Notes: a model not told the origin generated them from the sequence alone. Counted from the stretch's first letter, positions 51,094-60,519 are shown. The stretch: DNA of 64,000 nt from Natronorubrum halophilum (GCF_003670115.1 NZ_QQTY01000004.1:248001-312000); one strand, 5' to 3'. Translations and numbers: made by a program.

Positions 51094-51621
51094 ATCCCGT
51101 GTCTAGGGGCTCCGACGAAATAAGTATCCTGACGAGTGTGTCTCCGTGCAACATTCGATCGCACCGAACACGTGCGGTATCTGACCGATCACCGAACCGG
51201 ATCGTCGAACCCCTTCATTTCGCATGGAGACCCTGGTACATGACGACGTCTGACAGGTCGGAATTGACGAGGGTCTGACGCTTGTCTGACGGTTTCGTCG
51301 GCCGAGTCGAACCGATGGAGACGTCGATTCCGACGACCGGTCGTTGGCGATCAAGCGCCGTCTCGAGTCGGAGACGGCGGCGCGGTCGGCGCTCGAGCCG
51401 ATCCGACGTCCGCCGAGACGACGACGGTGCGGGAACCCCTTCATTTCGTGTAGAGTTATCAGATAGTGAAAGCCGCCGAAACGAGGCGACCACGGATCGT
51501 CAGCACGACCAGTCAGGGAGATTGTTGTTGTTGATAGAACAGTTCAGACTACTGATGCGGCGGCGGAAACCGTCCTAACGAGTCGATAGTTAACGGAGTG
51601 AAAGACCCTCGTCTCGTCGTC
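51094..51621. repeat. Intergenic region with a 16-bp direct repeat resembling an origin recognition box edge
   Basis: No gene supported in 528 bases. GAACCCCTTCATTTCG occurs exactly twice, at 51207-51222 and 51433-51448 (226 bases apart). Its complement CGAAATGAAGGGGTTC resembles the G-rich end of haloarchaeal Orc1/Cdc6 boxes (TGGAAATGAAGGGG-like), and copy 1 is preceded, on that strand, by CCATG. TCTGAC is also repeated at about 51250-51295. No orc1/cdc6 gene is nearby. Confidence 0.4.
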
Positions 51622-53103
51622 ATGGTCGAACACGACAGACGGCGCGTCCTGACGTACAGCGGTCTCGCACTGGTCGGCGGAGTGCTTCCGTCCGGAGTCG
51701 CAACTGCCGATACCGACGAGGCGTCCTCGTCGCTCGAGGAAGCGAGCGGGTGGTCGTCACTCGGTGGCGGGCCGGGAAACAACGCGGTCGTTCCGGCGGG
51801 CGGGCCGGCATCGCCGGTGACGGTCGCCTGGGAGTACGATCACGGCGGTCCGGTCGCCGTCGTCGACGACACCGTCTACCTGACCGGCGACGGCGCGGTC
51901 CACGCTCTCGACGCAGCGGACGGCACCCTCGAGTGGAAAACGGAACCCATCGGTGCAACCGGGACGCCCGCGGTGACGGCCGACCACGTTTACGTCGGCG
52001 GTGAGCGCCTGTCGCGGATCGATCGCACCGACGGAACGATCTGCTGTCAGGCCGACCTCGGCTACGACGAGGCGATTCCGTCGCCCGCCATCGCGAACGG
52101 CCTGGTGTTCGTCGTCGCCGACGGCGTTCTGTACGCCGTAGACGCCCAAGACAACGAGGAACGATGGCACTTCGAGCCCGAGGATCCGCTGTACGAGCAG
52201 CCGGTCGCCGTTGCCGACGGTGCCGTGTTCGCCGTCAGCGAGTCGCAGGCGTTCGCGCTCGAACTCGAGGACGGCACCGTACGCTGGAGCGACGACGAGC
52301 CGGTCGGCGACGATGAGTACAGTCATTTCACCCCGCCGAACTTTAGACAGGTAAGCTACCCCGTCGCGACCGAGAACGTCGTCGCCGTCGGGAACGTCGA
52401 TTCGGAACCGGCAGCGGTGTGGCCGTCCGGATACGCGACGCTCTACGATACGGAAACCGGCGAGAAGGGCGTGAGCAGTGACCAAGGCCCGTACACGCCG
52501 GGACCGATCGCCGACGATCGATTCTACGCTCGAGATTCGCACGATCTCGAAGGGTACGGTCGAGACGGGGGAGAGCGCGAGTGGGAGACGGAGGTCAGCA
52601 CGTATCACGTATCGTCGGCTGCCGTCGGTGACGGGACCGTGTACGCGGGCCTCACAATTTTGGGCACCGCTCCCGCGGGAGAGGCCCCCGAACCCGAAGT
52701 CGGCGTCTACGCGTTCGACGACGAAACCGGAGAGAGGGAGTGGGCCGTCGACACCGAGGGCGAGCCGGAACTCGCACTCGCAGACGGAACCCTCTACGCC
52801 AGCGCCGACACGCTGGTCGCCGTTCGATCTGAAGACGACGACGGCGGCGAGGAGCCCGAAGACGACGAATCGGGTGAAGACGACGATGGCGATGACACGA
52901 CCGGCGAGGGAGACGAGCGCGACGACGATGCCGGAAACGAATCCGACGGGTCCGGCGATGACGACGCAGGACTCAACAGCAACGTCGAGTCGAACGACGA
53001 CGAGAGCGAAGGGATGCCCGGATTTACCGCGGGCGCGGGTATCGTCGGGAGCGCAGCGACACTCGAGTGGCTTCGTCGACGAAACGACGACGAGGCGGAA
53101 TAG
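51622..53103 (+). CDS. Tat-exported PQQ-like beta-propeller surface protein with PGF-CTERM-like anchor
   Basis: A 493-residue protein. A Tat-type signal (HDRRRVLTYSGLALVGGVLPSGVATA) is followed by a short linker and about seven propeller blades (residues 60-405; for example DTVYLTGDGAVHALDAADGTLEW, GVLYAVDAQDNEERWHFEP). An acidic stalk of about 65 residues leads to GMPGFTAGAGIVGSAATLEW and a basic end, the architecture of a PGF-CTERM anchor. The protein would stand on the cell surface; its ligand is unknown. The ATG at 51622 is preferred over the GTG at 51598. It is the intact relative of the remnant at 15683-16129. Confidence 0.82.
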   Translation: MVEHDRRRVLTYSGLALVGGVLPSGVATADTDEASSSLEEASGWSSLGGGPGNNAVVPAGGPASPVTVAWEYDHGGPVAVVDDTVYLTGDGAVHALDAADGTLEWKTEPIGATGTPAVTADHVYVGGERLSRIDRTDGTICCQADLGYDEAIPSPAIANGLVFVVADGVLYAVDAQDNEERWHFEPEDPLYEQPVAVADGAVFAVSESQAFALELEDGTVRWSDDEPVGDDEYSHFTPPNFRQVSYPVATENVVAVGNVDSEPAAVWPSGYATLYDTETGEKGVSSDQGPYTPGPIADDRFYARDSHDLEGYGRDGGEREWETEVSTYHVSSAAVGDGTVYAGLTILGTAPAGEAPEPEVGVYAFDDETGEREWAVDTEGEPELALADGTLYASADTLVAVRSEDDDGGEEPEDDESGEDDDGDDTTGEGDERDDDAGNESDGSGDDDAGLNSNVESNDDESEGMPGFTAGAGIVGSAATLEWLRRRNDDEAE

Positions 53104-53229
53104 TCGGCGTTTCGAGCCGGCACAACTCACGCCTACCCAGTTCCTTCTGGAGGCGATCCATAACGTGCGCGGCGGGGAGCGGGTCGGCGGAGCGCGTCGT
53201 TTAACACGATCAACACCCAAACGGGGCCA

Positions 53230-54369
53230 ATGAGTGAATCGCGTGCGTTCTGTCCTCGCTGCGGGGATCCGGTTCCCGATCGGTCAGCGAGCGACGCGGA
53301 CGAGGAGTCTGCCGTGGATCCGCTCCGCCCCGGTGCCGAGGTCGAACTCTGTGATTCGTGTTACTTCGAGAACTTCGACTTCGTGGACGCGCCGGATCGG
53401 ATCGACGTTCGGGTCTGCGCCCAGTGTGGAGCCGTGTATCGTGGAAACCGGTGGGTCGACGTGGGCGCGGAAGATTACACCGATATCGCCATCGAGGAAG
53501 TGAGCGAAGCCCTCGCCGTCCACGTCGACGTCGAGGACGTCGCCTGGCAGATCGAACCCGAGCAGATCGATCCGAACTCGATCCGAATGCACAGCTACTT
53601 TACGGGTATCGTCCGCGGGACGCCGGTCGAAGAACAGGTGATGGTTCCGGTCAAGATGGCCCGCCAGACCTGTACCCGCTGCGGTCGGATCGCCGGCGAC
53701 TACTACGCGAGCATCGTCCAGATCCGCGCCAAAGGGCGAACGCCGACGAGCGAGGAGATCGAGCGAGCGAAGGAGATCGCGAATACGATCGTCGCGGACA
53801 TGGAGGCGACGGGCGACCGAAACGCGTTCGTCACGGAAACCTCCGAGACCGACGACGGCCTCAACATCAAGGTCTCGACCAACAAGATCGGCAAGAAGAT
53901 CTCGAACAAGATGGTCGAGGAGTTCGGCGGCACCGTCAACGACGCCGAAACGCTCGTCACCGAGGACTCCGACGGCAACGAGGTCTACCGGGTGACATTC
54001 GCCGTTCGACTGCCGCCGTACACGCCCGGACACATCATCGACCTCGCGGACGACGACGGCGGGCCGGTCCTCGTCCGCAGCGCCCGCGGCAACCTGAAGG
54101 GGACTCGAGTGACGACCGGCGAGCACTACGAGGCGAGCTACGAGGAGGGGAATTCGCCCGACGCGCGCAAACTCGGCGACAGCGACGATGCCGTCGAAAC
54201 CACGGTCGTCACCGTCGAGGACGAAAACGCCGTACAGGTGCTCGATCCCGAGACCTATCAGGCGACGACCGTTTCCCGGCCGGATTACTTCGATCCCGGG
54301 GCCGAGACGGTTCCCGTGCTAAAGAGCCGCGCCGGGTTGCACATCCTTCCCAACGAGAACGATGAGTGA
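53230..54369 (+). CDS. NMD3-family ribosome assembly protein
   Basis: A 379-residue archaeal NMD3 homolog. The N terminus carries paired CxxC zinc sites (CPRCGDP, CDSCY, CAQCG, CTRCGR), followed by KGRTPTSEEIERAKEIANTI and a C-terminal SH3/OB-like region (RLPPYTPGHIIDLADDDGGPVLVRSARGN). In eukaryotes NMD3 is the 60S export adaptor; in archaea it probably acts in large-subunit maturation. The next gene overlaps by 8 bases. Confidence 0.92.
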   Translation: MSESRAFCPRCGDPVPDRSASDADEESAVDPLRPGAEVELCDSCYFENFDFVDAPDRIDVRVCAQCGAVYRGNRWVDVGAEDYTDIAIEEVSEALAVHVDVEDVAWQIEPEQIDPNSIRMHSYFTGIVRGTPVEEQVMVPVKMARQTCTRCGRIAGDYYASIVQIRAKGRTPTSEEIERAKEIANTIVADMEATGDRNAFVTETSETDDGLNIKVSTNKIGKKISNKMVEEFGGTVNDAETLVTEDSDGNEVYRVTFAVRLPPYTPGHIIDLADDDGGPVLVRSARGNLKGTRVTTGEHYEASYEEGNSPDARKLGDSDDAVETTVVTVEDENAVQVLDPETYQATTVSRPDYFDPGAETVPVLKSRAGLHILPNENDE

Positions 54370-55534
54370 CGACGGAGACGCGGGCGAAACGCCGCCGGTC
54401 GACGAGATCCTCGAGCGGGCGGGAGCGAAGCCGAACGCGCCGCTCGCCGCCGTCGTCGAAAAGCCCCGCGCGGAGACTGCCATCGAATCGTTGCGCACCG
54501 AGGGCGTCTACGACGACTCGAGGCGCGTGCGCGAGGACGGGCCGAACAGGGTCGCGCTTCCCGTCACCGAGCCGCCGACGGACACGGGCGTTCTCGAGGT
54601 CGTCCGCCAGCTCGAGCCCGAACCGCGAAGTCCGGGTCTCGAGGACCTGCTGGCCGCCCGCGGGTGGAGCGACGCGGACCTCGAGTCCGTACCGGGTTCG
54701 TGGGCCGTGATCGGCTCCGTAATTTTGGTACCGGTTCCCGATGGTTGTCCCGACGAGACGGTACTGGGCGAGGCCTTGCTCGAGTTACACGGCGAGGCGG
54801 ACAGCGTGCTCGCAGACGACGGAATCGCGAACGACGGCGATGCGGGAACCTACCGCGAGCCCCGAACTCGCCTGCTGGCGGGCGAGCGCGACACCGAGAC
54901 GATTCACACCGAACACGGGACGCGGTACGGACTCGATCCGGCGAGAGTGATGTTCTCGCCGGGGAATCAGGCCGAGCGTGCGCGAATGGGGGACGTCGTT
55001 GCCGCCGACGAGCACGTCTTCGATATGTTCGCCGGAATCGGCTACTTCACCCTCCCGATGGCTCGCGCCGGCGCACGGGTGAGCGCAACCGAGATCAATC
55101 CCGCCGCCTTTCGGTACCTGCTCGAGAACGCCGTGTTGAACGACGTGGCAGACCGGGTCGACGCCTACATGACCGACTGCCGGGAACTTGCGAGCGAAAC
55201 CGACGCCGATCGGGTCGTAATGGGGTACTACGGCAGTTCGGACGGGGGAGATGAGCCGGGAAGTTCGGCCGAATCGACCGGCGAAAGCGAATGCGGAACG
55301 CGAACGAACGAGGCACGCGCGTTTCTTCCGGACGCCCTCGAGGCGCTGGTCCCCGGCGGCGTCATCCACTATCACGAGGCGACGCCGGAGACGCGGCTCT
55401 GGGAGCGCCCGCTCGAGCGCCTCGAGACGGCGGTCGCCGACGCCGGACGGACGCACGAAGTACTCAAGCGACACCGCGTGAAGAGCCACAGTGCGGGCGT
55501 CGAACACGTCGTACTCGACGTCCGAGTCGCGTAG
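54362..55534 (+). CDS. Trm5/Taw2-family tRNA modification enzyme, probably Taw2
   Basis: A 390-residue SAM-binding Rossmann enzyme. HTEHGTRYGLDPARVMFSPGNQAERARM and VFDMFAGIGYFTLPMARAGARVSATEINPAAFRYLLENAVLN are family motifs. Where Trm5 methyltransferases have NPPY, this protein has MGYYGSS, the change expected in Taw2 (TYW2), which transfers the aminocarboxypropyl group of SAM to the wyosine base at position 37 of tRNA-Phe. An acidic insertion follows MGYYGSS. Its ATG overlaps the nmd3 stop, so the two are coupled. Confidence 0.85.
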   Translation: MSDDGDAGETPPVDEILERAGAKPNAPLAAVVEKPRAETAIESLRTEGVYDDSRRVREDGPNRVALPVTEPPTDTGVLEVVRQLEPEPRSPGLEDLLAARGWSDADLESVPGSWAVIGSVILVPVPDGCPDETVLGEALLELHGEADSVLADDGIANDGDAGTYREPRTRLLAGERDTETIHTEHGTRYGLDPARVMFSPGNQAERARMGDVVAADEHVFDMFAGIGYFTLPMARAGARVSATEINPAAFRYLLENAVLNDVADRVDAYMTDCRELASETDADRVVMGYYGSSDGGDEPGSSAESTGESECGTRTNEARAFLPDALEALVPGGVIHYHEATPETRLWERPLERLETAVADAGRTHEVLKRHRVKSHSAGVEHVVLDVRVA

Positions 55535-55804
55535 GAACGCCGTCGTACCGGTCGATTCGGTGGGGCGTCGAACATTTTGACCCCCCGAGAGCGATCGGCT
55601 GGCGACCGCCTCGTCGTACTCGAGTACGGTTTCGAACGGGAACGGATGGTATCAGAACCCGTGAAAGTAATTCTAAGATATGAATGCGTAATTAATCTTG
55701 TGGCTGGATTCTTCTTCGGACAACGGTAGTTTTTACTTATCTATTTTCTGCTCGGATTAACTCCGTGGCGCGGCACAGACAACCGCGGCGTCACCAACTA
55801 ATAC
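55535..55804. other. AT-rich promoter region of the protease gene
   Basis: 270 bases without a gene. 55660-55765 is far richer in A and T than its surroundings (for example TAATTCTAAGATATGAATGCGTAATTAA near 55672), and TTTTTACTTATC (55731-55742) is the best TATA-like element, about 60 bases before the ATG. This implies a long control region for the protease gene. Confidence 0.45.
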
Positions 55805-58800
55805 ATGAGCAGACAACGATCGAAATCGACGCTCCTTCGGAGCATGGCGGTAGTATTCGCCCTTCTGATGGTTACATCACTCCCGGCGATGGCGGGAGTC
55901 GGTAATCTCGACGAGGCGACGACAGACGACGACCAACTCGACAGCGTTCAACTCGAGGATGGCCGAATCGACGAGGCGATCGAAGAGGCGGACGGAACCA
56001 CGGAGATGGTGGTTCGATTCGAGAGCGCCGACGTCGCCGACTCCGCGAGTACGACGGACTCCGTCGGCGAGTTACAACAGCACGCACAGGCGACACAGAC
56101 CGACGCGGTCCGGTGGGCCGTAGACACCGACGGCGTCGAGTTCGTCAACCAGTTCTGGATCGCGAACGCGGTCCTTCTCGAGGTCGATACCACGCAGGTG
56201 TCGCCCGAGGAAGTCCTCCGATACACCGGTGCCGAGTCGATCCACGCGAACTTCGACGTGGAAACGACGGACGAACGGAACGGCACCGACGCCGGTACGG
56301 ACGAGAAGTCGGCGACCGAACCGTCGGTAGAGCCGACGAACGAAACCGTCACGTACGGGCTCGACATGATCAACGCGACCGAAGTCTGGGACCAACACGG
56401 AACCCAGGGTGAGGGCGCTGGTGTCGCGGTTCTCGATACGGGCGTCGATACCGATCACCCCGACCTGGAACTCGACGACGGAAACTGGCAGGAGTTCGAC
56501 GACAGCGGCGAGCCGATCGACAGCGAGCCGAACGACGGGGACGGTCACGGGACGCACGTGAGCGGAACCGTCGTCGGACCGGACGAACCCAACGGCGACG
56601 TTCCCGCCTACGGCGTCGCTCCCGGTGCCGAACTCTATCACGGGAAGGTTCTCAGCGACGACGGCGGCGGATCGTTCGCGCAGGTCGTAGCCGGGATGGA
56701 GTGGGCCATCGCCGACACCGACGCCGACGTCGTCACGATGAGTCTCAGCGCTGGCGGCTACGAAAACGCGCTGATCGAGCCCTCCGAAAACGCTCGAGAG
56801 ACCGGCGTCGTCCTGATCGCATCGATCGGAAACAGCGGTCAGGGAGTCAGCGGAGCGCCCGGAAACATCTACCCGAACTTCGCGAGCGGCGCCGTCGACG
56901 AAGACGCGCAGGTCGCGTCGTTCTCCAGTGGCGAACTGATCGAGACGGACAGCGCGTATCCGGACGCGCCGGAGTACTGGCCCGACGAGTACGTCGTGCC
57001 GAACGCGGCAGCGCCCGGCGTTGACGTGTTGAGTTCGGTCCCCGGCGGCGGCTACGACGGGACCTTTTCCGGGACCTCGATGTCCGCGCCGCACAAAGCC
57101 GGTGCCTTCGCGCTGATGGTCGCCGCCTCCGGCGGTGATGCCGACCGCGAACTGCTGTACGACGCGATGGAAGAAACCGCCTGGCAACCCGCTCACGCAC
57201 CCAATGAGAGTCCGAACACCGAGTATGGACACGGGATCATCGACGTCGCCGCTGCGACCGATCTGGTCGCACTCGACAGCGGCGTCAACGGTACCGTCAC
57301 CGACGACGACGGCGCCCCGATCGAGGGTGCAACCGTCGACCTCGACGACGGCAGGAGCGCCACGACCGACGCGGACGGGCAGTACAACCTGATCGCCGCC
57401 GAAGGCGAGTACACCGTGACCGCCGACGCGTTCGGCTACGAGAGTACGAGCGCCGACGTAACGATCGAAGCGGAGGAAGTTACCACCCAGGACTTCGAAC
57501 TCGCCGACGGACTCGACGTCGAACTGATCGACGGACAGCCCGACGGCGTCGAAGGCGGTGACACGATCGACGTGACCGTCGACGCCGCGAACGTCGAGAC
57601 GGTAACCGTCGACCTCGACGGTGAGTACGAAACCGACAACGCGACCCTGTTCGTCGACGGTGTGGAAGCCGAATTCGGCGAGCCCGTCGACCTCGACGGT
57701 CCGGTCTCCGACGAACTGACGATCACCGTCGAAACGACCGCCGACACCGACGGCGAGCTCTCGCTCGAGCACACCTTCACGGGACTTGACGACGAGGCCG
57801 TCCTCACCACCGGTCCGACGATGGTGTTCGAAGAGTACGTCCCCGTCGCCGTCGTCGACGACGACGCTACGCACGGTGACGACGTCGCTGCGACCCTCGA
57901 GGAGTCGCTGCCGACGATGTATGCACCGACCGTCGTCTCCGCCGAGGAGGCCGCGAGCGGCTACGACGCGATCGTCGTCCAGCACCTAAACGAGTCGAAC
58001 GCCGAGACGTTCATCGACGCTACCGACGACGCGGCTACCGGCGTCGTCTACCTCGACCAGTGGGGAGCCGAGAGTAACGCCATCCCGGTTCACGCTAACG
58101 TGACCGGCGAGCCGAACGACACGTTCCAGGACGACTTCGTCACGCCGCCGCTCGGCTACGAACTGACGGCGACACACGAAATCTTCGACGGCGTCGGCGA
58201 CGATGGCGACACCGTCGACCTCCACGAGGGGGCGTTCGGCGACCACACCTGGTTCGACGACACCGAGTTCGACGTGCTGGCCGAGACCGCCATAACCGGA
58301 ACCGGAACGACGGTTGGCGACGGGTTCGCCGTCGACGAGCAGAGCGCCACGGTTCTGGCATCGAACCTGGGGTACACCACGTTCGTCGGCGACGGCGAAT
58401 ACACGGACGATGCCGATACGGTTCTGGCGAACTCCGTCGAATACCTCGTGACGGATCTCGGAACCGGTTTTCAGGTCGACATCGCGGAGACCAACGAACC
58501 GGTGATCGAAGGCGACGACCTGGTCGTCAACGCCACCGTGACCAACGTCGACGCCGAAAACGACACGCAAACCGTCTCCCTCACCGACTTCGAGGGCAAC
58601 GAGGTCGACAGTACGGAATTCTCGCTCAACGGGAGCGAAACGGCGGAGGTCACGCTGACGTGGGAAACCGCCGTCGGGGACGCCGGAACGGCCCCCGTTA
58701 CGGTCTCGAGCGACGACAGCGCCGCGTCCAGCAACGTGACGATCATCGAAGAGCCGGACGGCCTGCTGACGTTCGGATCCGGAGATCACATCGGAACTAT

Positions 58801-59347
58801 CGGCGAAACGACGACCGTCGACATCAACACGTCCGCCGACGCCGTCGCGGGATACGGAATACAGGTTCACTTCGATCCCGACGTCGTGCAGGTCACCGAA
58901 ATCGAGGGCGTCGACTTCGATGATCCCGTGACGAACGTCGATAACGACGAGGGGACGTTCACGATCGCACAGGCACAGGCCGGCGACGAACCGACCCCGA
59001 CGTTCGCCGAGGTCGAGTTCGAATTCATCAACGAGAGCGACGGTGCGTCCGAACTGGTGTTCGACGAGGAGAACACCTCTCTCAACGACCAGGACGGCGA
59101 ACTCGACATCCTGCCGGTCAACGGCACGATCTCGACGGCCTGGCCCGGTGACGTCAACGCCGACGGAGAGATCAACGCCTACGACGCGACGCTCACCCAG
59201 CAGTACCTCGCCAGCACCGAACCGACCGACACGTTCCACGAGTCGGTCGCCAACATGAACGGAAACGGACAGGTCGACGCCGGCGACGTCACGCTCATCC
59301 TGAGCGAGATCGTCGACACGCACGGCCCAACCGCACTCGAGGCGTAG
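55805..59347 (+). CDS. Secreted S8 (subtilisin-family) protease with cohesin and dockerin modules
   Basis: A 1180-residue exported protease. In order: signal peptide (1-30); an inhibitor-like propeptide (to about 155); the S8 catalytic domain with Asp211 (VLDTGVDTDHPDL), His248 (GHGTHVSG), oxyanion Asn343 and Ser425 (GTSMSAPH); a carboxypeptidase-regulatory-like domain (about 494-565); an uncharacterised beta region; a Rossmann-like module (about 676-885, perhaps ThuA/GATase-like); a CARDB-like domain (about 886-982); a cohesin-like domain (about 987-1111); and a C-terminal type I dockerin (1112-1173). The dockerin has two calcium loops, D1116-x-N-x-D1120...D1127 and N1150-x-N-x-N1154...D1161. 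There is no membrane anchor, so it is presumably held by the dockerin. The next gene encodes a wall-anchored cohesin-like protein. Confidence 0.9.
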   Translation: MSRQRSKSTLLRSMAVVFALLMVTSLPAMAGVGNLDEATTDDDQLDSVQLEDGRIDEAIEEADGTTEMVVRFESADVADSASTTDSVGELQQHAQATQTDAVRWAVDTDGVEFVNQFWIANAVLLEVDTTQVSPEEVLRYTGAESIHANFDVETTDERNGTDAGTDEKSATEPSVEPTNETVTYGLDMINATEVWDQHGTQGEGAGVAVLDTGVDTDHPDLELDDGNWQEFDDSGEPIDSEPNDGDGHGTHVSGTVVGPDEPNGDVPAYGVAPGAELYHGKVLSDDGGGSFAQVVAGMEWAIADTDADVVTMSLSAGGYENALIEPSENARETGVVLIASIGNSGQGVSGAPGNIYPNFASGAVDEDAQVASFSSGELIETDSAYPDAPEYWPDEYVVPNAAAPGVDVLSSVPGGGYDGTFSGTSMSAPHKAGAFALMVAASGGDADRELLYDAMEETAWQPAHAPNESPNTEYGHGIIDVAAATDLVALDSGVNGTVTDDDGAPIEGATVDLDDGRSATTDADGQYNLIAAEGEYTVTADAFGYESTSADVTIEAEEVTTQDFELADGLDVELIDGQPDGVEGGDTIDVTVDAANVETVTVDLDGEYETDNATLFVDGVEAEFGEPVDLDGPVSDELTITVETTADTDGELSLEHTFTGLDDEAVLTTGPTMVFEEYVPVAVVDDDATHGDDVAATLEESLPTMYAPTVVSAEEAASGYDAIVVQHLNESNAETFIDATDDAATGVVYLDQWGAESNAIPVHANVTGEPNDTFQDDFVTPPLGYELTATHEIFDGVGDDGDTVDLHEGAFGDHTWFDDTEFDVLAETAITGTGTTVGDGFAVDEQSATVLASNLGYTTFVGDGEYTDDADTVLANSVEYLVTDLGTGFQVDIAETNEPVIEGDDLVVNATVTNVDAENDTQTVSLTDFEGNEVDSTEFSLNGSETAEVTLTWETAVGDAGTAPVTVSSDDSAASSNVTIIEEPDGLLTFGSGDHIGTIGETTTVDINTSADAVAGYGIQVHFDPDVVQVTEIEGVDFDDPVTNVDNDEGTFTIAQAQAGDEPTPTFAEVEFEFINESDGASELVFDEENTSLNDQDGELDILPVNGTISTAWPGDVNADGEINAYDATLTQQYLASTEPTDTFHESVANMNGNGQVDAGDVTLILSEIVDTHGPTALEA

Positions 59348-59366
59348 GCAGCGAAGACACCACACC

Positions 59367-59386
59367 ATCGCCGCGAGGCGATTTTT
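59367..59386 (+). terminator. Stem-loop plus T5 between protease and cohesin genes
   Basis: ATCGCC-GCGA-GGCGAT (59367-59382) forms a 6-bp stem with a 4-base loop and runs directly into TTTTT (59382-59386), 20 bases after the protease stop codon. It may end or attenuate the protease transcript before the cohesin gene. Confidence 0.5.
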
Positions 59387-59436
59387 GTTCTGAACGGGTA
59401 TCGAACTGGAACGAACTCACGCACCAAACCAACACG

Positions 59437-60312
59437 ATGATAGATACGAACGCGACGAAGCGACTACTCGTCTGTACCATGGTGGTCGTCCTCGCGGCGA
59501 CGACGATGGTAGCCGGCGCACACGCAACGACCGCCGATGAACGCTCACACGGCGAACTGACGACGACCGCCGCGGACGACAGGCTGACGCTCGAGATGAC
59601 CGACTCGGGCGACGACACCGTGACGGTGACGGTGTCGTCGACCGTCGCTGACACCGCGGGCTTTCAGGCGAATCTGAGCTACGCACCGTCCGACGCGGAC
59701 GTCGAGAGCGTCGAATTCGAAGAGCTGGGTGGCGTCAATCAGTACGCCCACGACTCCGACACCGGGCACGTGTTCTTGACCCAGTCGACCGTCGGATCGG
59801 AGAGCGTCGACGAACCGACGCTCGCGACGGTGACGTTTACCGTCGACGAGGAACTGACGGGACTCGAGTTCGTCGACGACGATTCGCTGGTGACCGACGG
59901 TGACGGCGACGTCATCGGCGAGACCGACGAGTCGTCGGAAAGCGGGTCATCGGAGAGCGGGTCGTCCCCGGGCGGTAGCGGAAGCGGTGGTCTCGACGAC
60001 GAATCCGCCGGCGAAGCGAACGCGGCCGGCGCTGACGAGAACGATGGAGACGAAGCCGACGACGAGAACGATACCGACGGAAACGGTGACGACGAGACCG
60101 ACACCGACGACGAAACCGGCAGTAGCGACGATAGTAACGGCGATGAAACCGGAACCGATGACGAAACCAACAGTAGTGACGACAGTAGCGACGACAACGA
60201 AGTCAACAGTAGTGACGACGACAGCGACGGGCTGCCGGGCTTCGGTGCAGCCATCACGGCCGTGGCGCTGCTCGCTGTACTGGGTACCTGCCTGAGAAGC
60301 CGTCGGGACTGA
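59437..60312 (+). CDS. PGF-CTERM-anchored cohesin-like surface protein
   Basis: A 291-residue exported protein. A signal peptide (1-30) is followed by one beta-sandwich domain (about 47-165; DRLTLEMTDSGDDTVTVTVSSTVADTAGFQANLSYAPSDADVESVEF and LATVTFTVDEEL) with the strand pattern of cohesins. Next comes a roughly 95-residue Asp/Glu/Ser/Gly stalk, then LPGFGAAITAVALLAVLGTCL with basic residues, a PGF-CTERM signal. The architecture is that of a one-module scaffoldin fixed to the envelope. The neighbouring protease ends with a dockerin, the natural partner of a cohesin. Binding itself is inference. Confidence 0.82.
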   Translation: MIDTNATKRLLVCTMVVVLAATTMVAGAHATTADERSHGELTTTAADDRLTLEMTDSGDDTVTVTVSSTVADTAGFQANLSYAPSDADVESVEFEELGGVNQYAHDSDTGHVFLTQSTVGSESVDEPTLATVTFTVDEELTGLEFVDDDSLVTDGDGDVIGETDESSESGSSESGSSPGGSGSGGLDDESAGEANAAGADENDGDEADDENDTDGNGDDETDTDDETGSSDDSNGDETGTDDETNSSDDSSDDNEVNSSDDDSDGLPGFGAAITAVALLAVLGTCLRSRRD

Positions 60313-60410
60313 CGGCGAATCGGTCGACGGTTCCCGTCTCGGTTCGATAGCGCACGCCGGCCGACGGGGTGGGCGTGACATTCATAACGTTAGGGAGAAT
60401 CGAACCACGT

Positions 60411-60497
60411 ATGGACAGGAATCAGTTCATCGCGCTCGGATTCGCGTTTCTCATGGTGACCTCGATGATCGCCTGGGGCGCACTCGCCGCGTTCTGA
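60411..60497 (+). CDS. 28-residue membrane microprotein
   Basis: ATG at 60411 begins MDRNQFIALGFAFLMVTSMI and the frame ends AWGAALAAF-like (AWGALAAF) with TGA at 60495-60497. One charged N terminus and a single hydrophobic helix fill the whole protein. Tiny proteins of this form are seen in haloarchaea, but I cannot name a family. It lies between the cohesin gene and the convergent helicase gene. Confidence 0.6.
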   Translation: MDRNQFIALGFAFLMVTSMIAWGALAAF

Positions 60498-60519
60498 GAG
60501 CGTCGTTTCCTCGCTTCCG

